DNA of 64,000 nucleotides from CBDFHF01 sp965247565. GTDB taxonomy: Bacteria; Pseudomonadota; Gammaproteobacteria; Methylococcales; Methylomonadaceae. The stretch is from contig CBDFHF010000002.1 in the NCBI GenBank assembly GCA_965247565.1, positions 1 to 64,000 of the forward strand, read 5' to 3'. Position numbers and translations under genes: made by a program. Under the pieces are notes generated by a model that worked only from the letters and a program-made list of their open reading frames with translations, searched no databases and was not told the DNA's origin. Positions within the stretch are counted from its first letter, which is position 1. Each line of letters begins with the position of its first letter. Positions 41,948-50,892 of the stretch are shown here, one piece after another.

Positions 41948-42520
41948 TTAAGTCGTTTTGTGCTTTTCTAGCAATGCCGGTATAGACATTATTATTTTGG
42001 CGATAGCAAAGCCAATGAGTGTATAAATCAAAGCGGCACTTGCATACGAGGGGTAATATTGCACTACTTCTACTGCGTAGTCTTGCCATGCTAAATTAGC
42101 AAATCGGCCTGAAAACACATAAAAGCTGCCATTCGATATAGCAAACGCGATTGTCGTTGCCAATGTAGTCAAGCAAAAAGAAACCACCAGTTCAGTCTTA
42201 TTTAAAGATTTGAATCTCGAGCAATACCGGCCCGCATACCACATCACGGCATAAGTCGGTATCAAGAAAACATAGGCTGGTGAGATACAGTAGTCATTAA
42301 CACTGAAGTGGGCAATCGCTACATAATCAATCGCAGCGGCTTCGATTAACAATAACGCAAACAAACCCCATCTGTTAAAAGCTAAACCGGCCAGAAAAAA
42401 TACGGCTAATGAAGCATCAGGCAGAGAAAAGGTATCACCAAAGTGATGTACTCGTGTTAGCCCCATAAGTCCAACAAGCGCGATGGAAGGATAATTAGTT
42501 TTTAACCATTGTGTATTCAT
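41948..42520 (-). CDS. btuM: BtuM cobalamin transporter (solitary ECF S-component-like)
   Basis: A 190-residue inner-membrane protein with about six hydrophobic segments. The segments GLTRVHHFGDTFSLPDASLA, FNRWGLFAL and especially NDYCISPAYVFLIPTY match BtuM, where the cysteine (here C78) co-ordinates cobalamin and carries out decyanation. ISNGSFYVFSGR and YYPSYASAALIYT also fit. It sits 74 bases after btuB on the same strand, behind a cobalamin riboswitch, so it would carry B12 across the inner membrane after BtuB brings it over the outer one. No btuCDF or ECF energising genes are in the window. Confidence 0.85.
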   Translation of the reverse strand: MNTQWLKTNYPSIALVGLMGLTRVHHFGDTFSLPDASLAVFFLAGLAFNRWGLFALLLIEAAAIDYVAIAHFSVNDYCISPAYVFLIPTYAVMWYAGRYCSRFKSLNKTELVVSFCLTTLATTIAFAISNGSFYVFSGRFANLAWQDYAVEVVQYYPSYASAALIYTLIGFAIAKIIMSIPALLEKHKTT

Positions 42521-42594
42521 AGCTTATTTCCAGTTACAAAGGGTTATAAATAAAATAAGCCGTTTCCAAGCATTAGCTTAGCAACGGGCTCAGT

Positions 42595-44460
42595 TCAATT
42601 ATTATAATGAATTGAAACGAAAAAGTTTCTATCCGCTGTATTGTAAGTGCTCACCGTTTGATATTGTTTATCTAGCAGATTATTCAGTTTGGCACTCAAC
42701 GTCCAGTTTTTATTGAAGTGGTAAGCAGAACGCAGATCGACAGTCACATAACCATCAACATTGATGGTGTTAGCCGGATCATCATAACGGTGATCTTGGG
42801 CAAATACATTAGCCCCTACATCCACTGGGCCGAAGCTTCTCGACAAATCGAAGGCTAGCGTTTTTTGAGCACGGCGTGCCAATTGAGTATTCGCAGTTCT
42901 ATCAACAGGGCTCAATAAATTCAAACTCAATTTGCTGTTCCATCCGAATAACTGGGTAGAAAACTCCGCTTCAACACCATCAATTTGCGCTTTGTTTACG
43001 TTTTCTGGGCGGTATTTAAAGTTTACCGGATCGACTAGCACCCAATTAATTAAATTATCGATATTGGTGTGGTAAGCACGAATTTCCCATTGCAACCAGT
43101 CATGGTTTCCAGCTAGCCCCACTTCAAAAGAGGTTGATTCTTCTGGTTTTAAATTTGGATTACCCTGACTAAAACCGTCGTTAGGCCAATAAAGATCATT
43201 GAATGAGGGGGCTTTAAATGCGTTTCCGAAGCTGGCAAACGGACTAACGCCGTATTTCCCATTGTAACGCCAGCTAAAATTACCTGTGACATAGCTACCA
43301 AAGGCTTCATTTTCATCTCCGCGTATTGATGCATTCACATGATGATCATCAAAAAACTGGCCGTGATATTCGACAAATCCACCCAAATCGTAACGAGAAT
43401 TTTCCTGATATTTAACGGTACTTTCTATCTCGTCCAAACGGAAGTCCTGACCGATAATCAATTTATGCTCATCCGATAAGCTCACCTCATTAAGCCAGGA
43501 TTGATTCCAGCGCGTGCTATTAAAGCGCGAGTAAAAAGGTTTATTTCGTAGAATCGGGTCAGATACAAATTGGTCGTTGTCATCAAAACTTTGACCAAGT
43601 CGCAAGGTCGATTGCCAGTTTTTAAGGATGTCCATACTACCTGACAGCGCCGCAACCTGTGTTATAAATTTGGTTTTATCTGGAGATCCTTCGAAATTGT
43701 CGTATTCATTTTTGCCTTCCGAGCGTGTAAATGAACCCTCAATTTCGGCGTTGTTATTAAAGCGATGGCCTAATCGAGCATTTACTGATGTGTTGTCATA
43801 GCCATCATTATCCGGTTGATCAACGAAGGAAACTGGTTGCCGAGCGTTAAAGCCTTGAGTGTTAATATGAGAAGCTCCGAAGGCATACCAACTATCTCTC
43901 CATTTTCCGCTCACGCTACCAGCTGCTTTTATCGTATCGTAATTGCCTCCACCTGCGTTCAGTGTGATGCTGGGCTTCTCACTTTGATTACCTTTGCGAG
44001 TAAAAATCTGTATAACTCCACCAACAGCTTCCGATCCGTAGAGGCTTGATTGCGGGCCGCGAATAATTTCCACTCGTTCAATTTGATCAACAGGAACAAA
44101 TTCAAACGGTGTAGCACCCAAGGTAGCTGAACCAATTTTGATGCCATCGACTAATACTAGAACATGATCAGAGTTGGTGCCGCGCATAAATATGCTGGCA
44201 GATTTACCGTAGCCGCCGCTTTGTACCACATCTAAACCGGTTGAGCCACGTAATAAGTCAGGTAAGGATTGTACTTGCAAACGCTCTATATCTTGTCGGG
44301 TATAGATTGTTGATGCAGTTGCCAGCGTCTCTTTAGCTGATTCTGAGCGAGTGGCAGTAACTACCATCTCAGGTAATTGATTGGTTTTATTATTTTCTTG
44401 AGCTTGTAATGTGTTAGAGAAGCCCGTAAGCAATAGGGAACTTAATATGATTTTATGCAT
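42595..44460 (-). CDS. btuB: TonB-dependent vitamin B12 receptor BtuB
   Basis: A 621-residue outer-membrane receptor. A signal peptide (MHKIILSSLLLTGFSNTLQA) is followed by a TonB box (EMVVTATR), a plug domain (DIERLQVQSLPDLLRGSTGL to VEIIRGPQSSLYGSEAVGGV) and a 22-strand barrel ending ...RNFFVSIHYNN. The start is ATG 44460. The frame stays open 56 codons upstream only because it reads through the riboswitch. Residue patterns and the riboswitch both indicate cobalamin as substrate. First gene of btuB-btuM. Confidence 0.93.
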   Translation of the reverse strand: MHKIILSSLLLTGFSNTLQAQENNKTNQLPEMVVTATRSESAKETLATASTIYTRQDIERLQVQSLPDLLRGSTGLDVVQSGGYGKSASIFMRGTNSDHVLVLVDGIKIGSATLGATPFEFVPVDQIERVEIIRGPQSSLYGSEAVGGVIQIFTRKGNQSEKPSITLNAGGGNYDTIKAAGSVSGKWRDSWYAFGASHINTQGFNARQPVSFVDQPDNDGYDNTSVNARLGHRFNNNAEIEGSFTRSEGKNEYDNFEGSPDKTKFITQVAALSGSMDILKNWQSTLRLGQSFDDNDQFVSDPILRNKPFYSRFNSTRWNQSWLNEVSLSDEHKLIIGQDFRLDEIESTVKYQENSRYDLGGFVEYHGQFFDDHHVNASIRGDENEAFGSYVTGNFSWRYNGKYGVSPFASFGNAFKAPSFNDLYWPNDGFSQGNPNLKPEESTSFEVGLAGNHDWLQWEIRAYHTNIDNLINWVLVDPVNFKYRPENVNKAQIDGVEAEFSTQLFGWNSKLSLNLLSPVDRTANTQLARRAQKTLAFDLSRSFGPVDVGANVFAQDHRYDDPANTINVDGYVTVDLRSAYHFNKNWTLSAKLNNLLDKQYQTVSTYNTADRNFFVSIHYNN

Positions 44461-44569
44461 GATTGTCCTCGCGCCGCCCGCGCTGCAGGGTAATGAAATT
44501 ACAGCAGAGGACGCAAGAAGACGGGCCGTGCAAATGGGCACTGGTCGTTTTCGTCGACAGCCCTCCGCT

Positions 44570-44765
44570 GTCCGAATAGGACTCTCAGGCCGGTCTCCGG
44601 GCTTATAAGTGGCAATTGCCTGAATCATCGCCTTCCCATGTTGTTAACACAGTGGCGTGTTGATGATGCTTTTACTTATGTACCGTTGCGGGGGCAGCGT
44701 CGGCTTTGGCGTTAGCCTTACCGACTTCCCGTTTAACCATTGATTTTGATTATCAATGGAACCTG
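44570..44765 (-). promoter_or_regulatory. Cobalamin riboswitch
   Basis: Read on the minus strand, the leader contains AAACGGGAAGTCGGT, GCTGCCCCCGCAACGGT, GCCACTG, GGGAAGGCGATG and the B12 box AGCCCGGAGACCGGCC (rc of about 44587-44603), in the canonical order. Downstream, GAGGAC at the btuB ribosome-binding site (rc of 44465-44470) can pair with GTCCTC (rc of 44507-44512). This would allow control by sequestration of the start region. Boundaries are approximate. Confidence 0.92.
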
Positions 44766-45005
44766 AAAGCAGGCGGCAATTATAAGGGGATAAGAGAATA
44801 AAGCAATTTATAATCACGCGAGAATTGTACGAGCATTTTGGGTCAGCGCATTAACTGTAGGCTTTAGACACCATGATAGGCTTTTAAGTAACTGCCAGAT
44901 GTGTCAATCGATAGATTGCCGCAGATTTCTCGGACGAATCAATAGCAATGGACTGGGACGCTATTCGAGGCCGATATTAACAAGGTCGGCAATTACCGGC
45001 GATAG

Positions 45006-46748
45006 CTATCTAAATTTAAACAAATTTCTGTCTGGCTCAAAATCAGGGCGCCGGTGTTGTGCAAGACGTTCCGGCGTTTCCGTCGCTGATGTTTTGTACA
45101 CGAATTGTTTGCGGGCAGGGTGGTACGGTGAATCAGGTTTGTAAAAATCTGCCCTCATGTGTTTCAGCTCTTCTTGACGGTAATACTTCAGTGGTTTTAC
45201 AAATTCGTCATGTTCACGTCTTTGTATTTTCGAATCCAGGATTTTTTGATAAATATTACTCTGTGCGAGGCTTTCAGCCATCATTGCTACTCTATTGTCA
45301 AACGCGGCAAACATTTCAGGAATAATAAAGTCAATTAAGCCGATTTGCTTAGCTTCTTGCATGCCCATCGGTAAACAATTATTCGTAATCTCCAGCGCTT
45401 TGTCATAACCGACGCGTTTGGGTAAAGAATAAGTCCAGTATTCTGAGCCGTATAAACCCATAATTCGATAGTGGGGGTTGAACACGACTCCAGACCTGGC
45501 ACAAATCTTATCGCAGGATAACGCAAAGGGAACGCCACCTGCACCGGCATTTCCATGTATTGCGGCAAACGTGATCTTTCCCGCGGTGCTAATAATAGAT
45601 AAAATAAGGTCGTCAATGGCATTGATATTACGCCAGGATTCTTCGGCGGGATTATCCGCTGCCTCAATGATATTTAAGTGTATGCCGTTTGACCAACTGG
45701 AGCGTCCGCCCATAAGCACTAGAACACGCGTTGGTCGGTTGCTCACCTCTAAAAATGCATCGCGTAAACGCAAACATTGGTCGGTGCTCATGGCACCGTT
45801 GTGAAAATCAAAATGCAGATACCCAACCGCATTTTTTTCTTCGTACCAGATTTCTCTAAAAGTATGGCTATTAGAGTGATGAATACCTGTAGGTATCTTG
45901 GCTAAGTCTGCTATTTGTCCACCCAAAACCCATGTGGCCGGTAATTTAAAGCTGGGTTTGTCACCATTAAGCGCCTTACGTTTAAGATGCGAGATCCAAA
46001 TAGCACCATCCACTGTAGCCCTGCATATAGCGCCCAAACGGGTGGCAATGAGTTCCCCGGGTTTCCCTGCTAGCCCTAAGTTATGTTCACGGGTTGCACC
46101 GTACAGATAATATTCTTTACCCAAAATGTCATCAACAACTCCCGGACTGCCATCAGCAGCGGCTATTGTATCCAAGATGAGTGCCGTAGAATCGGTTTGC
46201 CAATCAATACGCCGATCAGATTGCTGCATGTTTGGTCTGAGTCGGCCGCGGACGTCGGGCTTGTCATAGTCCAAGGGTTCCGGTTTAAAGTCCACATCCT
46301 GAAAGCGTTCGAGCGTTTGTAAAACCACTTTAACCGCCGCCTCTGTTACCTCTAATGAGTAAATGCTACTTTTAGTTGCAGGGCGCATCTTAAAAGTCGC
46401 GGTTGCCCAAATATCACCGGCATCCATTTCTTCTGCAGCCTGTAACGCCGTTACACCCCATTCCGGTTCCTGGTTTTGTATTGCCCAGTCAAGAGATGAT
46501 GCACCGCGATCGCCTTTAATACCTGGATGCACCACGATACAGACATGATGTCTCCAAATGCTTTCAGGTATACGGTGGCGCAAAAACGGACAAATAATGA
46601 TATCCGGCCTAAACAGTTGCACGCCTTCCAGCATGGTTTGACCATCGGCTGCAATTTCAATAGACACCGTATGCCCAAGTTGCAACAGTTCAACATGAAC
46701 TCGCTGTGTCAAGCCGTTATATGCGGACGATAACAATAAAATTCTCAT
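45006..46748 (-). CDS. hoxX: Hydrogenase maturation protein HoxX (CO-ligand synthesis)
   Basis: A 580-residue two-domain protein. The N-terminal half (about 1-270) is a formyltransferase-like domain with HPGIKGDRGASSLDWAI and SDRRIDWQTDS. The C-terminal half (about 300-540) is an enoyl-CoA hydratase/isomerase fold (GGRSSWSNGIHLN, AAIHGNAGAGGVPFALSCD). HoxX makes the CO ligand of [NiFe]-hydrogenases from a one-carbon precursor under oxic conditions. No hydrogenase structural or hyp gene is in the window, so it is an orphan here. It diverges from the SRPBCC-LOV operon across 535 bases. Confidence 0.9.
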   Translation of the reverse strand: MRILLLSSAYNGLTQRVHVELLQLGHTVSIEIAADGQTMLEGVQLFRPDIIICPFLRHRIPESIWRHHVCIVVHPGIKGDRGASSLDWAIQNQEPEWGVTALQAAEEMDAGDIWATATFKMRPATKSSIYSLEVTEAAVKVVLQTLERFQDVDFKPEPLDYDKPDVRGRLRPNMQQSDRRIDWQTDSTALILDTIAAADGSPGVVDDILGKEYYLYGATREHNLGLAGKPGELIATRLGAICRATVDGAIWISHLKRKALNGDKPSFKLPATWVLGGQIADLAKIPTGIHHSNSHTFREIWYEEKNAVGYLHFDFHNGAMSTDQCLRLRDAFLEVSNRPTRVLVLMGGRSSWSNGIHLNIIEAADNPAEESWRNINAIDDLILSIISTAGKITFAAIHGNAGAGGVPFALSCDKICARSGVVFNPHYRIMGLYGSEYWTYSLPKRVGYDKALEITNNCLPMGMQEAKQIGLIDFIIPEMFAAFDNRVAMMAESLAQSNIYQKILDSKIQRREHDEFVKPLKYYRQEELKHMRADFYKPDSPYHPARKQFVYKTSATETPERLAQHRRPDFEPDRNLFKFR

Positions 46749-47283
46749 AGCCTATTTTCCTCTTTGATAGTAACTAGAATATGTAAATATCCATCCAGCT
46801 AAGGTAAAGAATAAGGAAGTTTTATCGGCTTGGCAGTGAATTAGTTCACTCTGATAGTGTGAATTATTACCGCTGCTATGAAATTACAATACTGTGTTAT
46901 CTGGGGTATCAGCTTTAGGCAGGCTTCTAATTTGGCTTGTTATCTTTTCGAAAAGATAAAATTAGCGTACTAACAGTAGTTATTTATGTGGCAACCGCAC
47001 AAAGTAAATCTTCACTCATGCTCAAAAATATCCCTGTTTTTAAACGATGTGGAGCATGGCAAAATCGCACGTAGTGTCTTATGAGCATAACTACATTAAA
47101 AAGTCATGGCAACTGAGGATAGCTTAGAAAGACGCAATGAATTTACAGTAATTGCTCGATCATTAAACCTAACATAGGCGTATGATTAAAATCGGTTGAA
47201 TGATCGTATTATTCACTTTTTAAATTGACAGTTTCATTTATAAATATAAGTTGAGCTATATGCTCAATAACTGGAAGGGTAAA
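46749..47283. promoter_or_regulatory. Divergent regulatory region hoxX / LOV operon
   Basis: These 535 bases hold no gene. A perfect 20-bp palindrome (half site TTATCTTTTC, 46940-46959) and a second palindrome TTGAGC-TATAT-GCTCAA (47251-47267) are present. The latter lies 16 bases before the SRPBCC start and next to TTGACA (47225-47230) with TATAAG (47245-47250), a spacing of only 14. These are candidate operator and promoter sites, from pattern only. Confidence 0.45.
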
Positions 47284-47766
47284 ATGCAAATCAAGTTTCC
47301 GTTCGATCCATCTGCGCCGGTTGCCGGTGAGGCAAGTGTTGAGATTAATAAACCAATAAATGAAGTGTTTTCCTATGTAGGGGACAATTTTTTTTACAAC
47401 TATCCTAAATGGGCTAAAGAAGTAACTGAATTTCAACCTTTGGACGGGGAAAAAGTCTTTGTTGGAGCTAAAGCTAAGCAGGTACGTAAAGAAAGTGGAG
47501 CTGAAATCGAATCCGTCTTTGAGATTACTGATTACAATCCTCTCATTAAGCTGACTTTTCAAGGTACAGATGCCAGTTATAAGCATATTTATTTGCTAGA
47601 AAATAGTAATCAAGAGCAGCAAACGCGGTTAACTTTTCGTTTTGAGTTATTGGAGCTTGAAGTTTTTATGCGGCCATTTCAAAAAATGATTCGTGTTGCT
47701 ATTGAAGATGGGGCAGAAAACACTGTTGACAATATCAAGAGTTTGATTGAATTAGAAACCGCTTAA
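47284..47766 (+). CDS. SRPBCC-family (START/polyketide cyclase-like) protein
   Basis: A 160-residue single-domain protein with the helix-grip fold pattern. An opening strand (AGEASVEINKPINEVFSYVG) is followed by a strand-rich middle (AEIESVFEITDYNPLIKLTF) and a long C-terminal helix (FMRPFQKMIRVAIEDGAENTVDNI). Such proteins hold lipids or other hydrophobic ligands in a cavity. ATG 47284 is preceded by GGAAGGG; an upstream frame from 47251 runs through the palindrome. It is the first gene of the run with the LOV protein, the di-iron hydroxylase and MsrPQ. Ligand unknown. Confidence 0.82.
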   Translation: MQIKFPFDPSAPVAGEASVEINKPINEVFSYVGDNFFYNYPKWAKEVTEFQPLDGEKVFVGAKAKQVRKESGAEIESVFEITDYNPLIKLTFQGTDASYKHIYLLENSNQEQQTRLTFRFELLELEVFMRPFQKMIRVAIEDGAENTVDNIKSLIELETA

Positions 47767-47817
47767 TCACTTGGCATTGAGCACATCTGTTTTATAAATA
47801 AATCATGGAGTTAAATT

Positions 47818-48267
47818 ATGGCTTTGTTTGTTGTTGAAAAAGATAACGGTCTTATTCCGCAAGTACTATCAGCAATCCTAGACCAATGCGTTAACGGTGT
47901 TACTTTGTCGGATCCGGACCTAGAGGATTCTCCCATTATCTATGCCAATAAATCATTTGAAAACTTAACGGGCTATAGTCAGGATGAGATTATTGGCCGT
48001 AATTGCCGGTTTCTTCAAGGTGAAGATAGAGATCAAGAGGCGCGGCATCAAATTGCTGAAGCCATTAGAAATTCTGAAGCGGTAGAAGTGAATATACGAA
48101 ACTATAAGAAAGACGGGACCCTGTTTTACAATCATTTAAAAATTGTCCCTTTGCTGGATAGAAAACAGCGTGTGCTTTATTTTCTCGGTGTGCAGTACGA
48201 TATAACAAAAGACATTAATGCTAAAAATGAGATAAAAACATTAACTGAATTGTTAAACGCAAGGTGA
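47818..48267 (+). CDS. Short LOV-domain blue-light receptor
   Basis: A 149-residue stand-alone LOV protein. It carries the photoactive cysteine motif G-RNCRFLQG (Cys63), which forms the flavin adduct under blue light. Other FMN-contacting residues are conserved: N62, R64, Q67, N95, N105 and Q126 (LGVQYDIT). Short N-cap and C-terminal helices (about 1-20 and 130-149) flank the PAS core, and the latter is suited to dimerisation. There is no kinase or DNA-binding output domain, so signalling must go through partner proteins or dimer change. It lies 51 bases after the SRPBCC gene and 4 bases before the hydroxylase. Confidence 0.9.
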   Translation: MALFVVEKDNGLIPQVLSAILDQCVNGVTLSDPDLEDSPIIYANKSFENLTGYSQDEIIGRNCRFLQGEDRDQEARHQIAEAIRNSEAVEVNIRNYKKDGTLFYNHLKIVPLLDRKQRVLYFLGVQYDITKDINAKNEIKTLTELLNAR

Positions 48268-48271
48268 TTTT

Positions 48272-49099
48272 ATGAGCGTCACTGATAACACAAATAGTGC
48301 CGATTTGTTTTTCAATGAAGCATTGTTCGGGCTGGCTATTTTGGCTTTCATTCTGCTGTTGATTGTGGAGAAAAAAAAACCTTATCGGCATTTTCCAGCT
48401 AAAGTGCACAAGGATTCTTTTGTTACCAATACCACAACATTTTTAATCAATAATCTGATTTTGACAGCGATCAGAGCTTCGTCTCTGTTTCTAGTCGCGC
48501 AACAATTCGCCTCTTTCGGTTTACTGGGGAATCTAGAAAACGGGCCCATCAAATGGATACTGGCTTTCGCTTTTTTTGATTTAGCTATCTATATTTGGCA
48601 TTACTTTAGTCACAAATACGAATTCCTATGGCGATTCCACAAGGTACATCACAGTGATAAAGGCTTTAATGTGTCTACTGGTTTTCGATTTCATGTTTTC
48701 GATCTGTTATTAGAAATAATTTACAAATGTGTGTTCGTAGTTGTCATTGGCGTAGACGCATATTTAGTGCTTTCTATTGAAATAATTGAGTTATTTTTCA
48801 TCATGTTTCACCACGCTAACATTCGGGTTCCCAAAGAAGATTTGCTGTCTCAAGTCATTATCACCCCGTCATTGCACCGAACGCATCATTCAACCGATCG
48901 CCTAGAGCACGATAGTAACTATGGAATTGTATTGGCACTTTGGGATCGTATGTTTAATACTCGGAAAGAACTGGTTCCTGAGCATATAGGCCTAAACTTA
49001 ATTGAAGCCGAAAATTATTTACAACTATTTTCGTTAGCATTTATTACAGAGCGAAAAATAAAAGCGTTATTCAGCAGGATTCCGAAAGGCAAAAAATAA
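48272..49099 (+). CDS. Membrane fatty-acid hydroxylase / sterol desaturase family protein
   Basis: A 275-residue integral membrane di-iron enzyme. The histidine clusters are HYFSH (110-114), HKVHH (123-127), FHH (180-181) and HRTHH (202-206) with H213. Hydrophobic segments lie at about 15-32, 55-75, 95-110 and 150-180. Family members hydroxylate or desaturate lipid chains, sterols or carotenoids using O2. A ribosome site AAGGTGATTTT precedes ATG 48272. The 4-base gap to the LOV gene implies tight coexpression. The substrate is unknown; a membrane lipid is most likely. Confidence 0.88.
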   Translation: MSVTDNTNSADLFFNEALFGLAILAFILLLIVEKKKPYRHFPAKVHKDSFVTNTTTFLINNLILTAIRASSLFLVAQQFASFGLLGNLENGPIKWILAFAFFDLAIYIWHYFSHKYEFLWRFHKVHHSDKGFNVSTGFRFHVFDLLLEIIYKCVFVVVIGVDAYLVLSIEIIELFFIMFHHANIRVPKEDLLSQVIITPSLHRTHHSTDRLEHDSNYGIVLALWDRMFNTRKELVPEHIGLNLIEAENYLQLFSLAFITERKIKALFSRIPKGKK

Positions 49100-49140
49100 A
49101 ATTAATTGCCGGCACTCATTCATTTTAGCCTTCGACGTTA

Positions 49141-50097
49141 ATGATTATTAAAACGACAAAAGAGCTCGTGGCATCTGAAATCACTGATGTTTCAGTTTTT
49201 AAAAGACGTCGCCAAATTATAAAAGCTATGTTAGCAGCGATGGCTGGCGGGTTTATTGAATCCGCAGAGGCGACCGGCAGTCAAGATTTGGCATGGGCAA
49301 ATTTACCTAAGAGTAACCTTGCCGATAGATCATTATTGCCCACGCCTCCTGAACTTGTTAAAAACTATACTAATTATTATGAGTTTTCATTTAACAAAGA
49401 AGATGCCACAACACTAGCAAAAAATTTTAGCACTGACCCTTGGGCTATAGAAATAAGCGGTGAAGTGGAAAGGCCTGGCCGTTTTTATCTGGAAGACATC
49501 CTTAAAAGACAGTCGCTTCAAGAATATATCTATCGATTTCGTTGTGTTGAAGCCTGGTCTATGGTGGTACCTTGGATTGGGTTTTCGCTTGGTGAACTTT
49601 TAAAACAAGCAATGCCTTTATCAACAGCCGAATTTGTGAAGTTTACCTCTGTGTATCAACCTGAAACGATGCCTAAGCAAGGCAGCAATGCTATGTTGAA
49701 TTGGCCTTATGTCGAAGGTTTGCGAATCGATGAAGCCATGCATCCTTTGACTATATTGGCAGTTGGTATGTATGGCGACATTTTGCCAAATCAAAATGGT
49801 GCGCCTTTAAGGTTGGTCGTGCCGTGGAAATACGGTTTTAAAAGCATTAAAGCCATTGTGAAAATTGAACTGCTCAGAAGAGCGCCTATTACAAGCTGGA
49901 ATGCTTTCGCGCCCAATGAATATGGTTTTTATGCCAACGTTAACCCGTTAGTGCCTCATCCTCGCTGGAGCCAAAATAGTGAGCGAGCGCTAGGTAGCGA
50001 TTTTTTTACAGCACGTCGAGAAACCGAGTTGTTCAATGGCTATGCGGAGCAGGTGGCGGGGTTATATAAGCACATGGATTTACGGCATTTCTTTTGA
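49141..50097 (+). CDS. msrP: Periplasmic methionine sulfoxide reductase catalytic subunit MsrP
   Basis: A 318-residue molybdopterin oxidoreductase of the YedY/MsrP type that repairs oxidised methionine in periplasmic proteins. A Tat-type twin-arginine region (KRRRQIIKAMLAAMAGG) lies at about 21-37. The Mo-ligating cysteine is C135 in YRFRCVEAWSMVVPW. GAPLRLVVPWKYGFKSIK is the conserved cofactor-binding stretch. Length fits the family. It overlaps msrQ by four bases. Electrons come from the quinone pool through MsrQ. Confidence 0.93.
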   Translation: MIIKTTKELVASEITDVSVFKRRRQIIKAMLAAMAGGFIESAEATGSQDLAWANLPKSNLADRSLLPTPPELVKNYTNYYEFSFNKEDATTLAKNFSTDPWAIEISGEVERPGRFYLEDILKRQSLQEYIYRFRCVEAWSMVVPWIGFSLGELLKQAMPLSTAEFVKFTSVYQPETMPKQGSNAMLNWPYVEGLRIDEAMHPLTILAVGMYGDILPNQNGAPLRLVVPWKYGFKSIKAIVKIELLRRAPITSWNAFAPNEYGFYANVNPLVPHPRWSQNSERALGSDFFTARRETELFNGYAEQVAGLYKHMDLRHFF

Positions 50098-50714
50098 TGG
50101 CCATCCGAATTTCAACAAAAGTAGTCTTCGTTGTCGTCTGCTGGTTGCCTTTATTCTGGTTGCTTCTAGATATTTATCTAAAAAACTTGGGATCAAATCC
50201 TATTCAGGCATTGCACATACGGCTTGGAGACTGGTCTTTACGTTTTTTATGTATCACCTTGGTTATTACACCACTTCAAACGATTACTAATTGGCGTGGG
50301 TTATCAGATTATCGGCGCATGTTTGGCTTGTTTACCTTTGTCTATGCAACATTACACGTACTTACTTATTTAACCGTCGATCACAATTTGGTATGGCGAA
50401 TAATCGGTATTGACATACTGGAAAGCTCATACATTTGGTTTGGGTTGATCTCCTATCTGATTATATTGATGCTCGCTATTAGCACGCCCAAATGGACGGT
50501 AAAGTTTTTGGGTAAAAATTGGAAAAAATTACACCGACTTATCTATTCTGCGGCAATTGCCGCGGTTGTTCATTTTTTTTGGCAACTTAAAGGTAATCTG
50601 GCTGAGCCTCTATTTTATACGATAGTTGTGATACTTTTGCTCAGTTTCCGCTTATTGGTGTCGGTTAAAACACGTCGAATCAGTTTATTAATGATTCCAA
50701 AAGGTCGTCATTAG
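50094..50714 (+). CDS. msrQ: Heme-binding membrane subunit MsrQ
   Basis: A 206-residue inner-membrane b-type heme (and FMN) protein of the YedZ/MsrQ type that passes electrons to MsrP. About six hydrophobic helices are present. The heme histidines lie in FVYATLHVLTYL and in KLHRLIYSAAIAAVVHFFW. LITPLQ-type and LSDYRRMFGL segments match the family. The start overlaps the msrP stop (ATGATGG), so expression is coupled. It ends the five-gene run that begins with the SRPBCC gene. Confidence 0.93.
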   Translation: MMAIRISTKVVFVVVCWLPLFWLLLDIYLKNLGSNPIQALHIRLGDWSLRFLCITLVITPLQTITNWRGLSDYRRMFGLFTFVYATLHVLTYLTVDHNLVWRIIGIDILESSYIWFGLISYLIILMLAISTPKWTVKFLGKNWKKLHRLIYSAAIAAVVHFFWQLKGNLAEPLFYTIVVILLLSFRLLVSVKTRRISLLMIPKGRH

Positions 50715-50892
50715 ACTCCACGATGGTTTTGAGACAACTCATGTCTACTTACTTGCGGACCAATGGTGGGAATACCGTTCAATAATTGGCAGTTGGCTTG
50801 TAAATCAGGATCTCATCTTACGCTGCGGGTAATTTGAATTACCCAGTCTTTAAACGTATATTAACTGGCTATCTTAATTGCCGGATTATTCA

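Noticed and set aside
44461..44628. A 56-codon upstream extension of btuB.
   Set aside because: It reads through the cobalamin riboswitch and its downstream hairpin; the signal peptide starts at 44460.
50715..50892. A LexA box controlling uvrA.
   Set aside because: No CTG-N10-CAG match of reasonable quality was seen.
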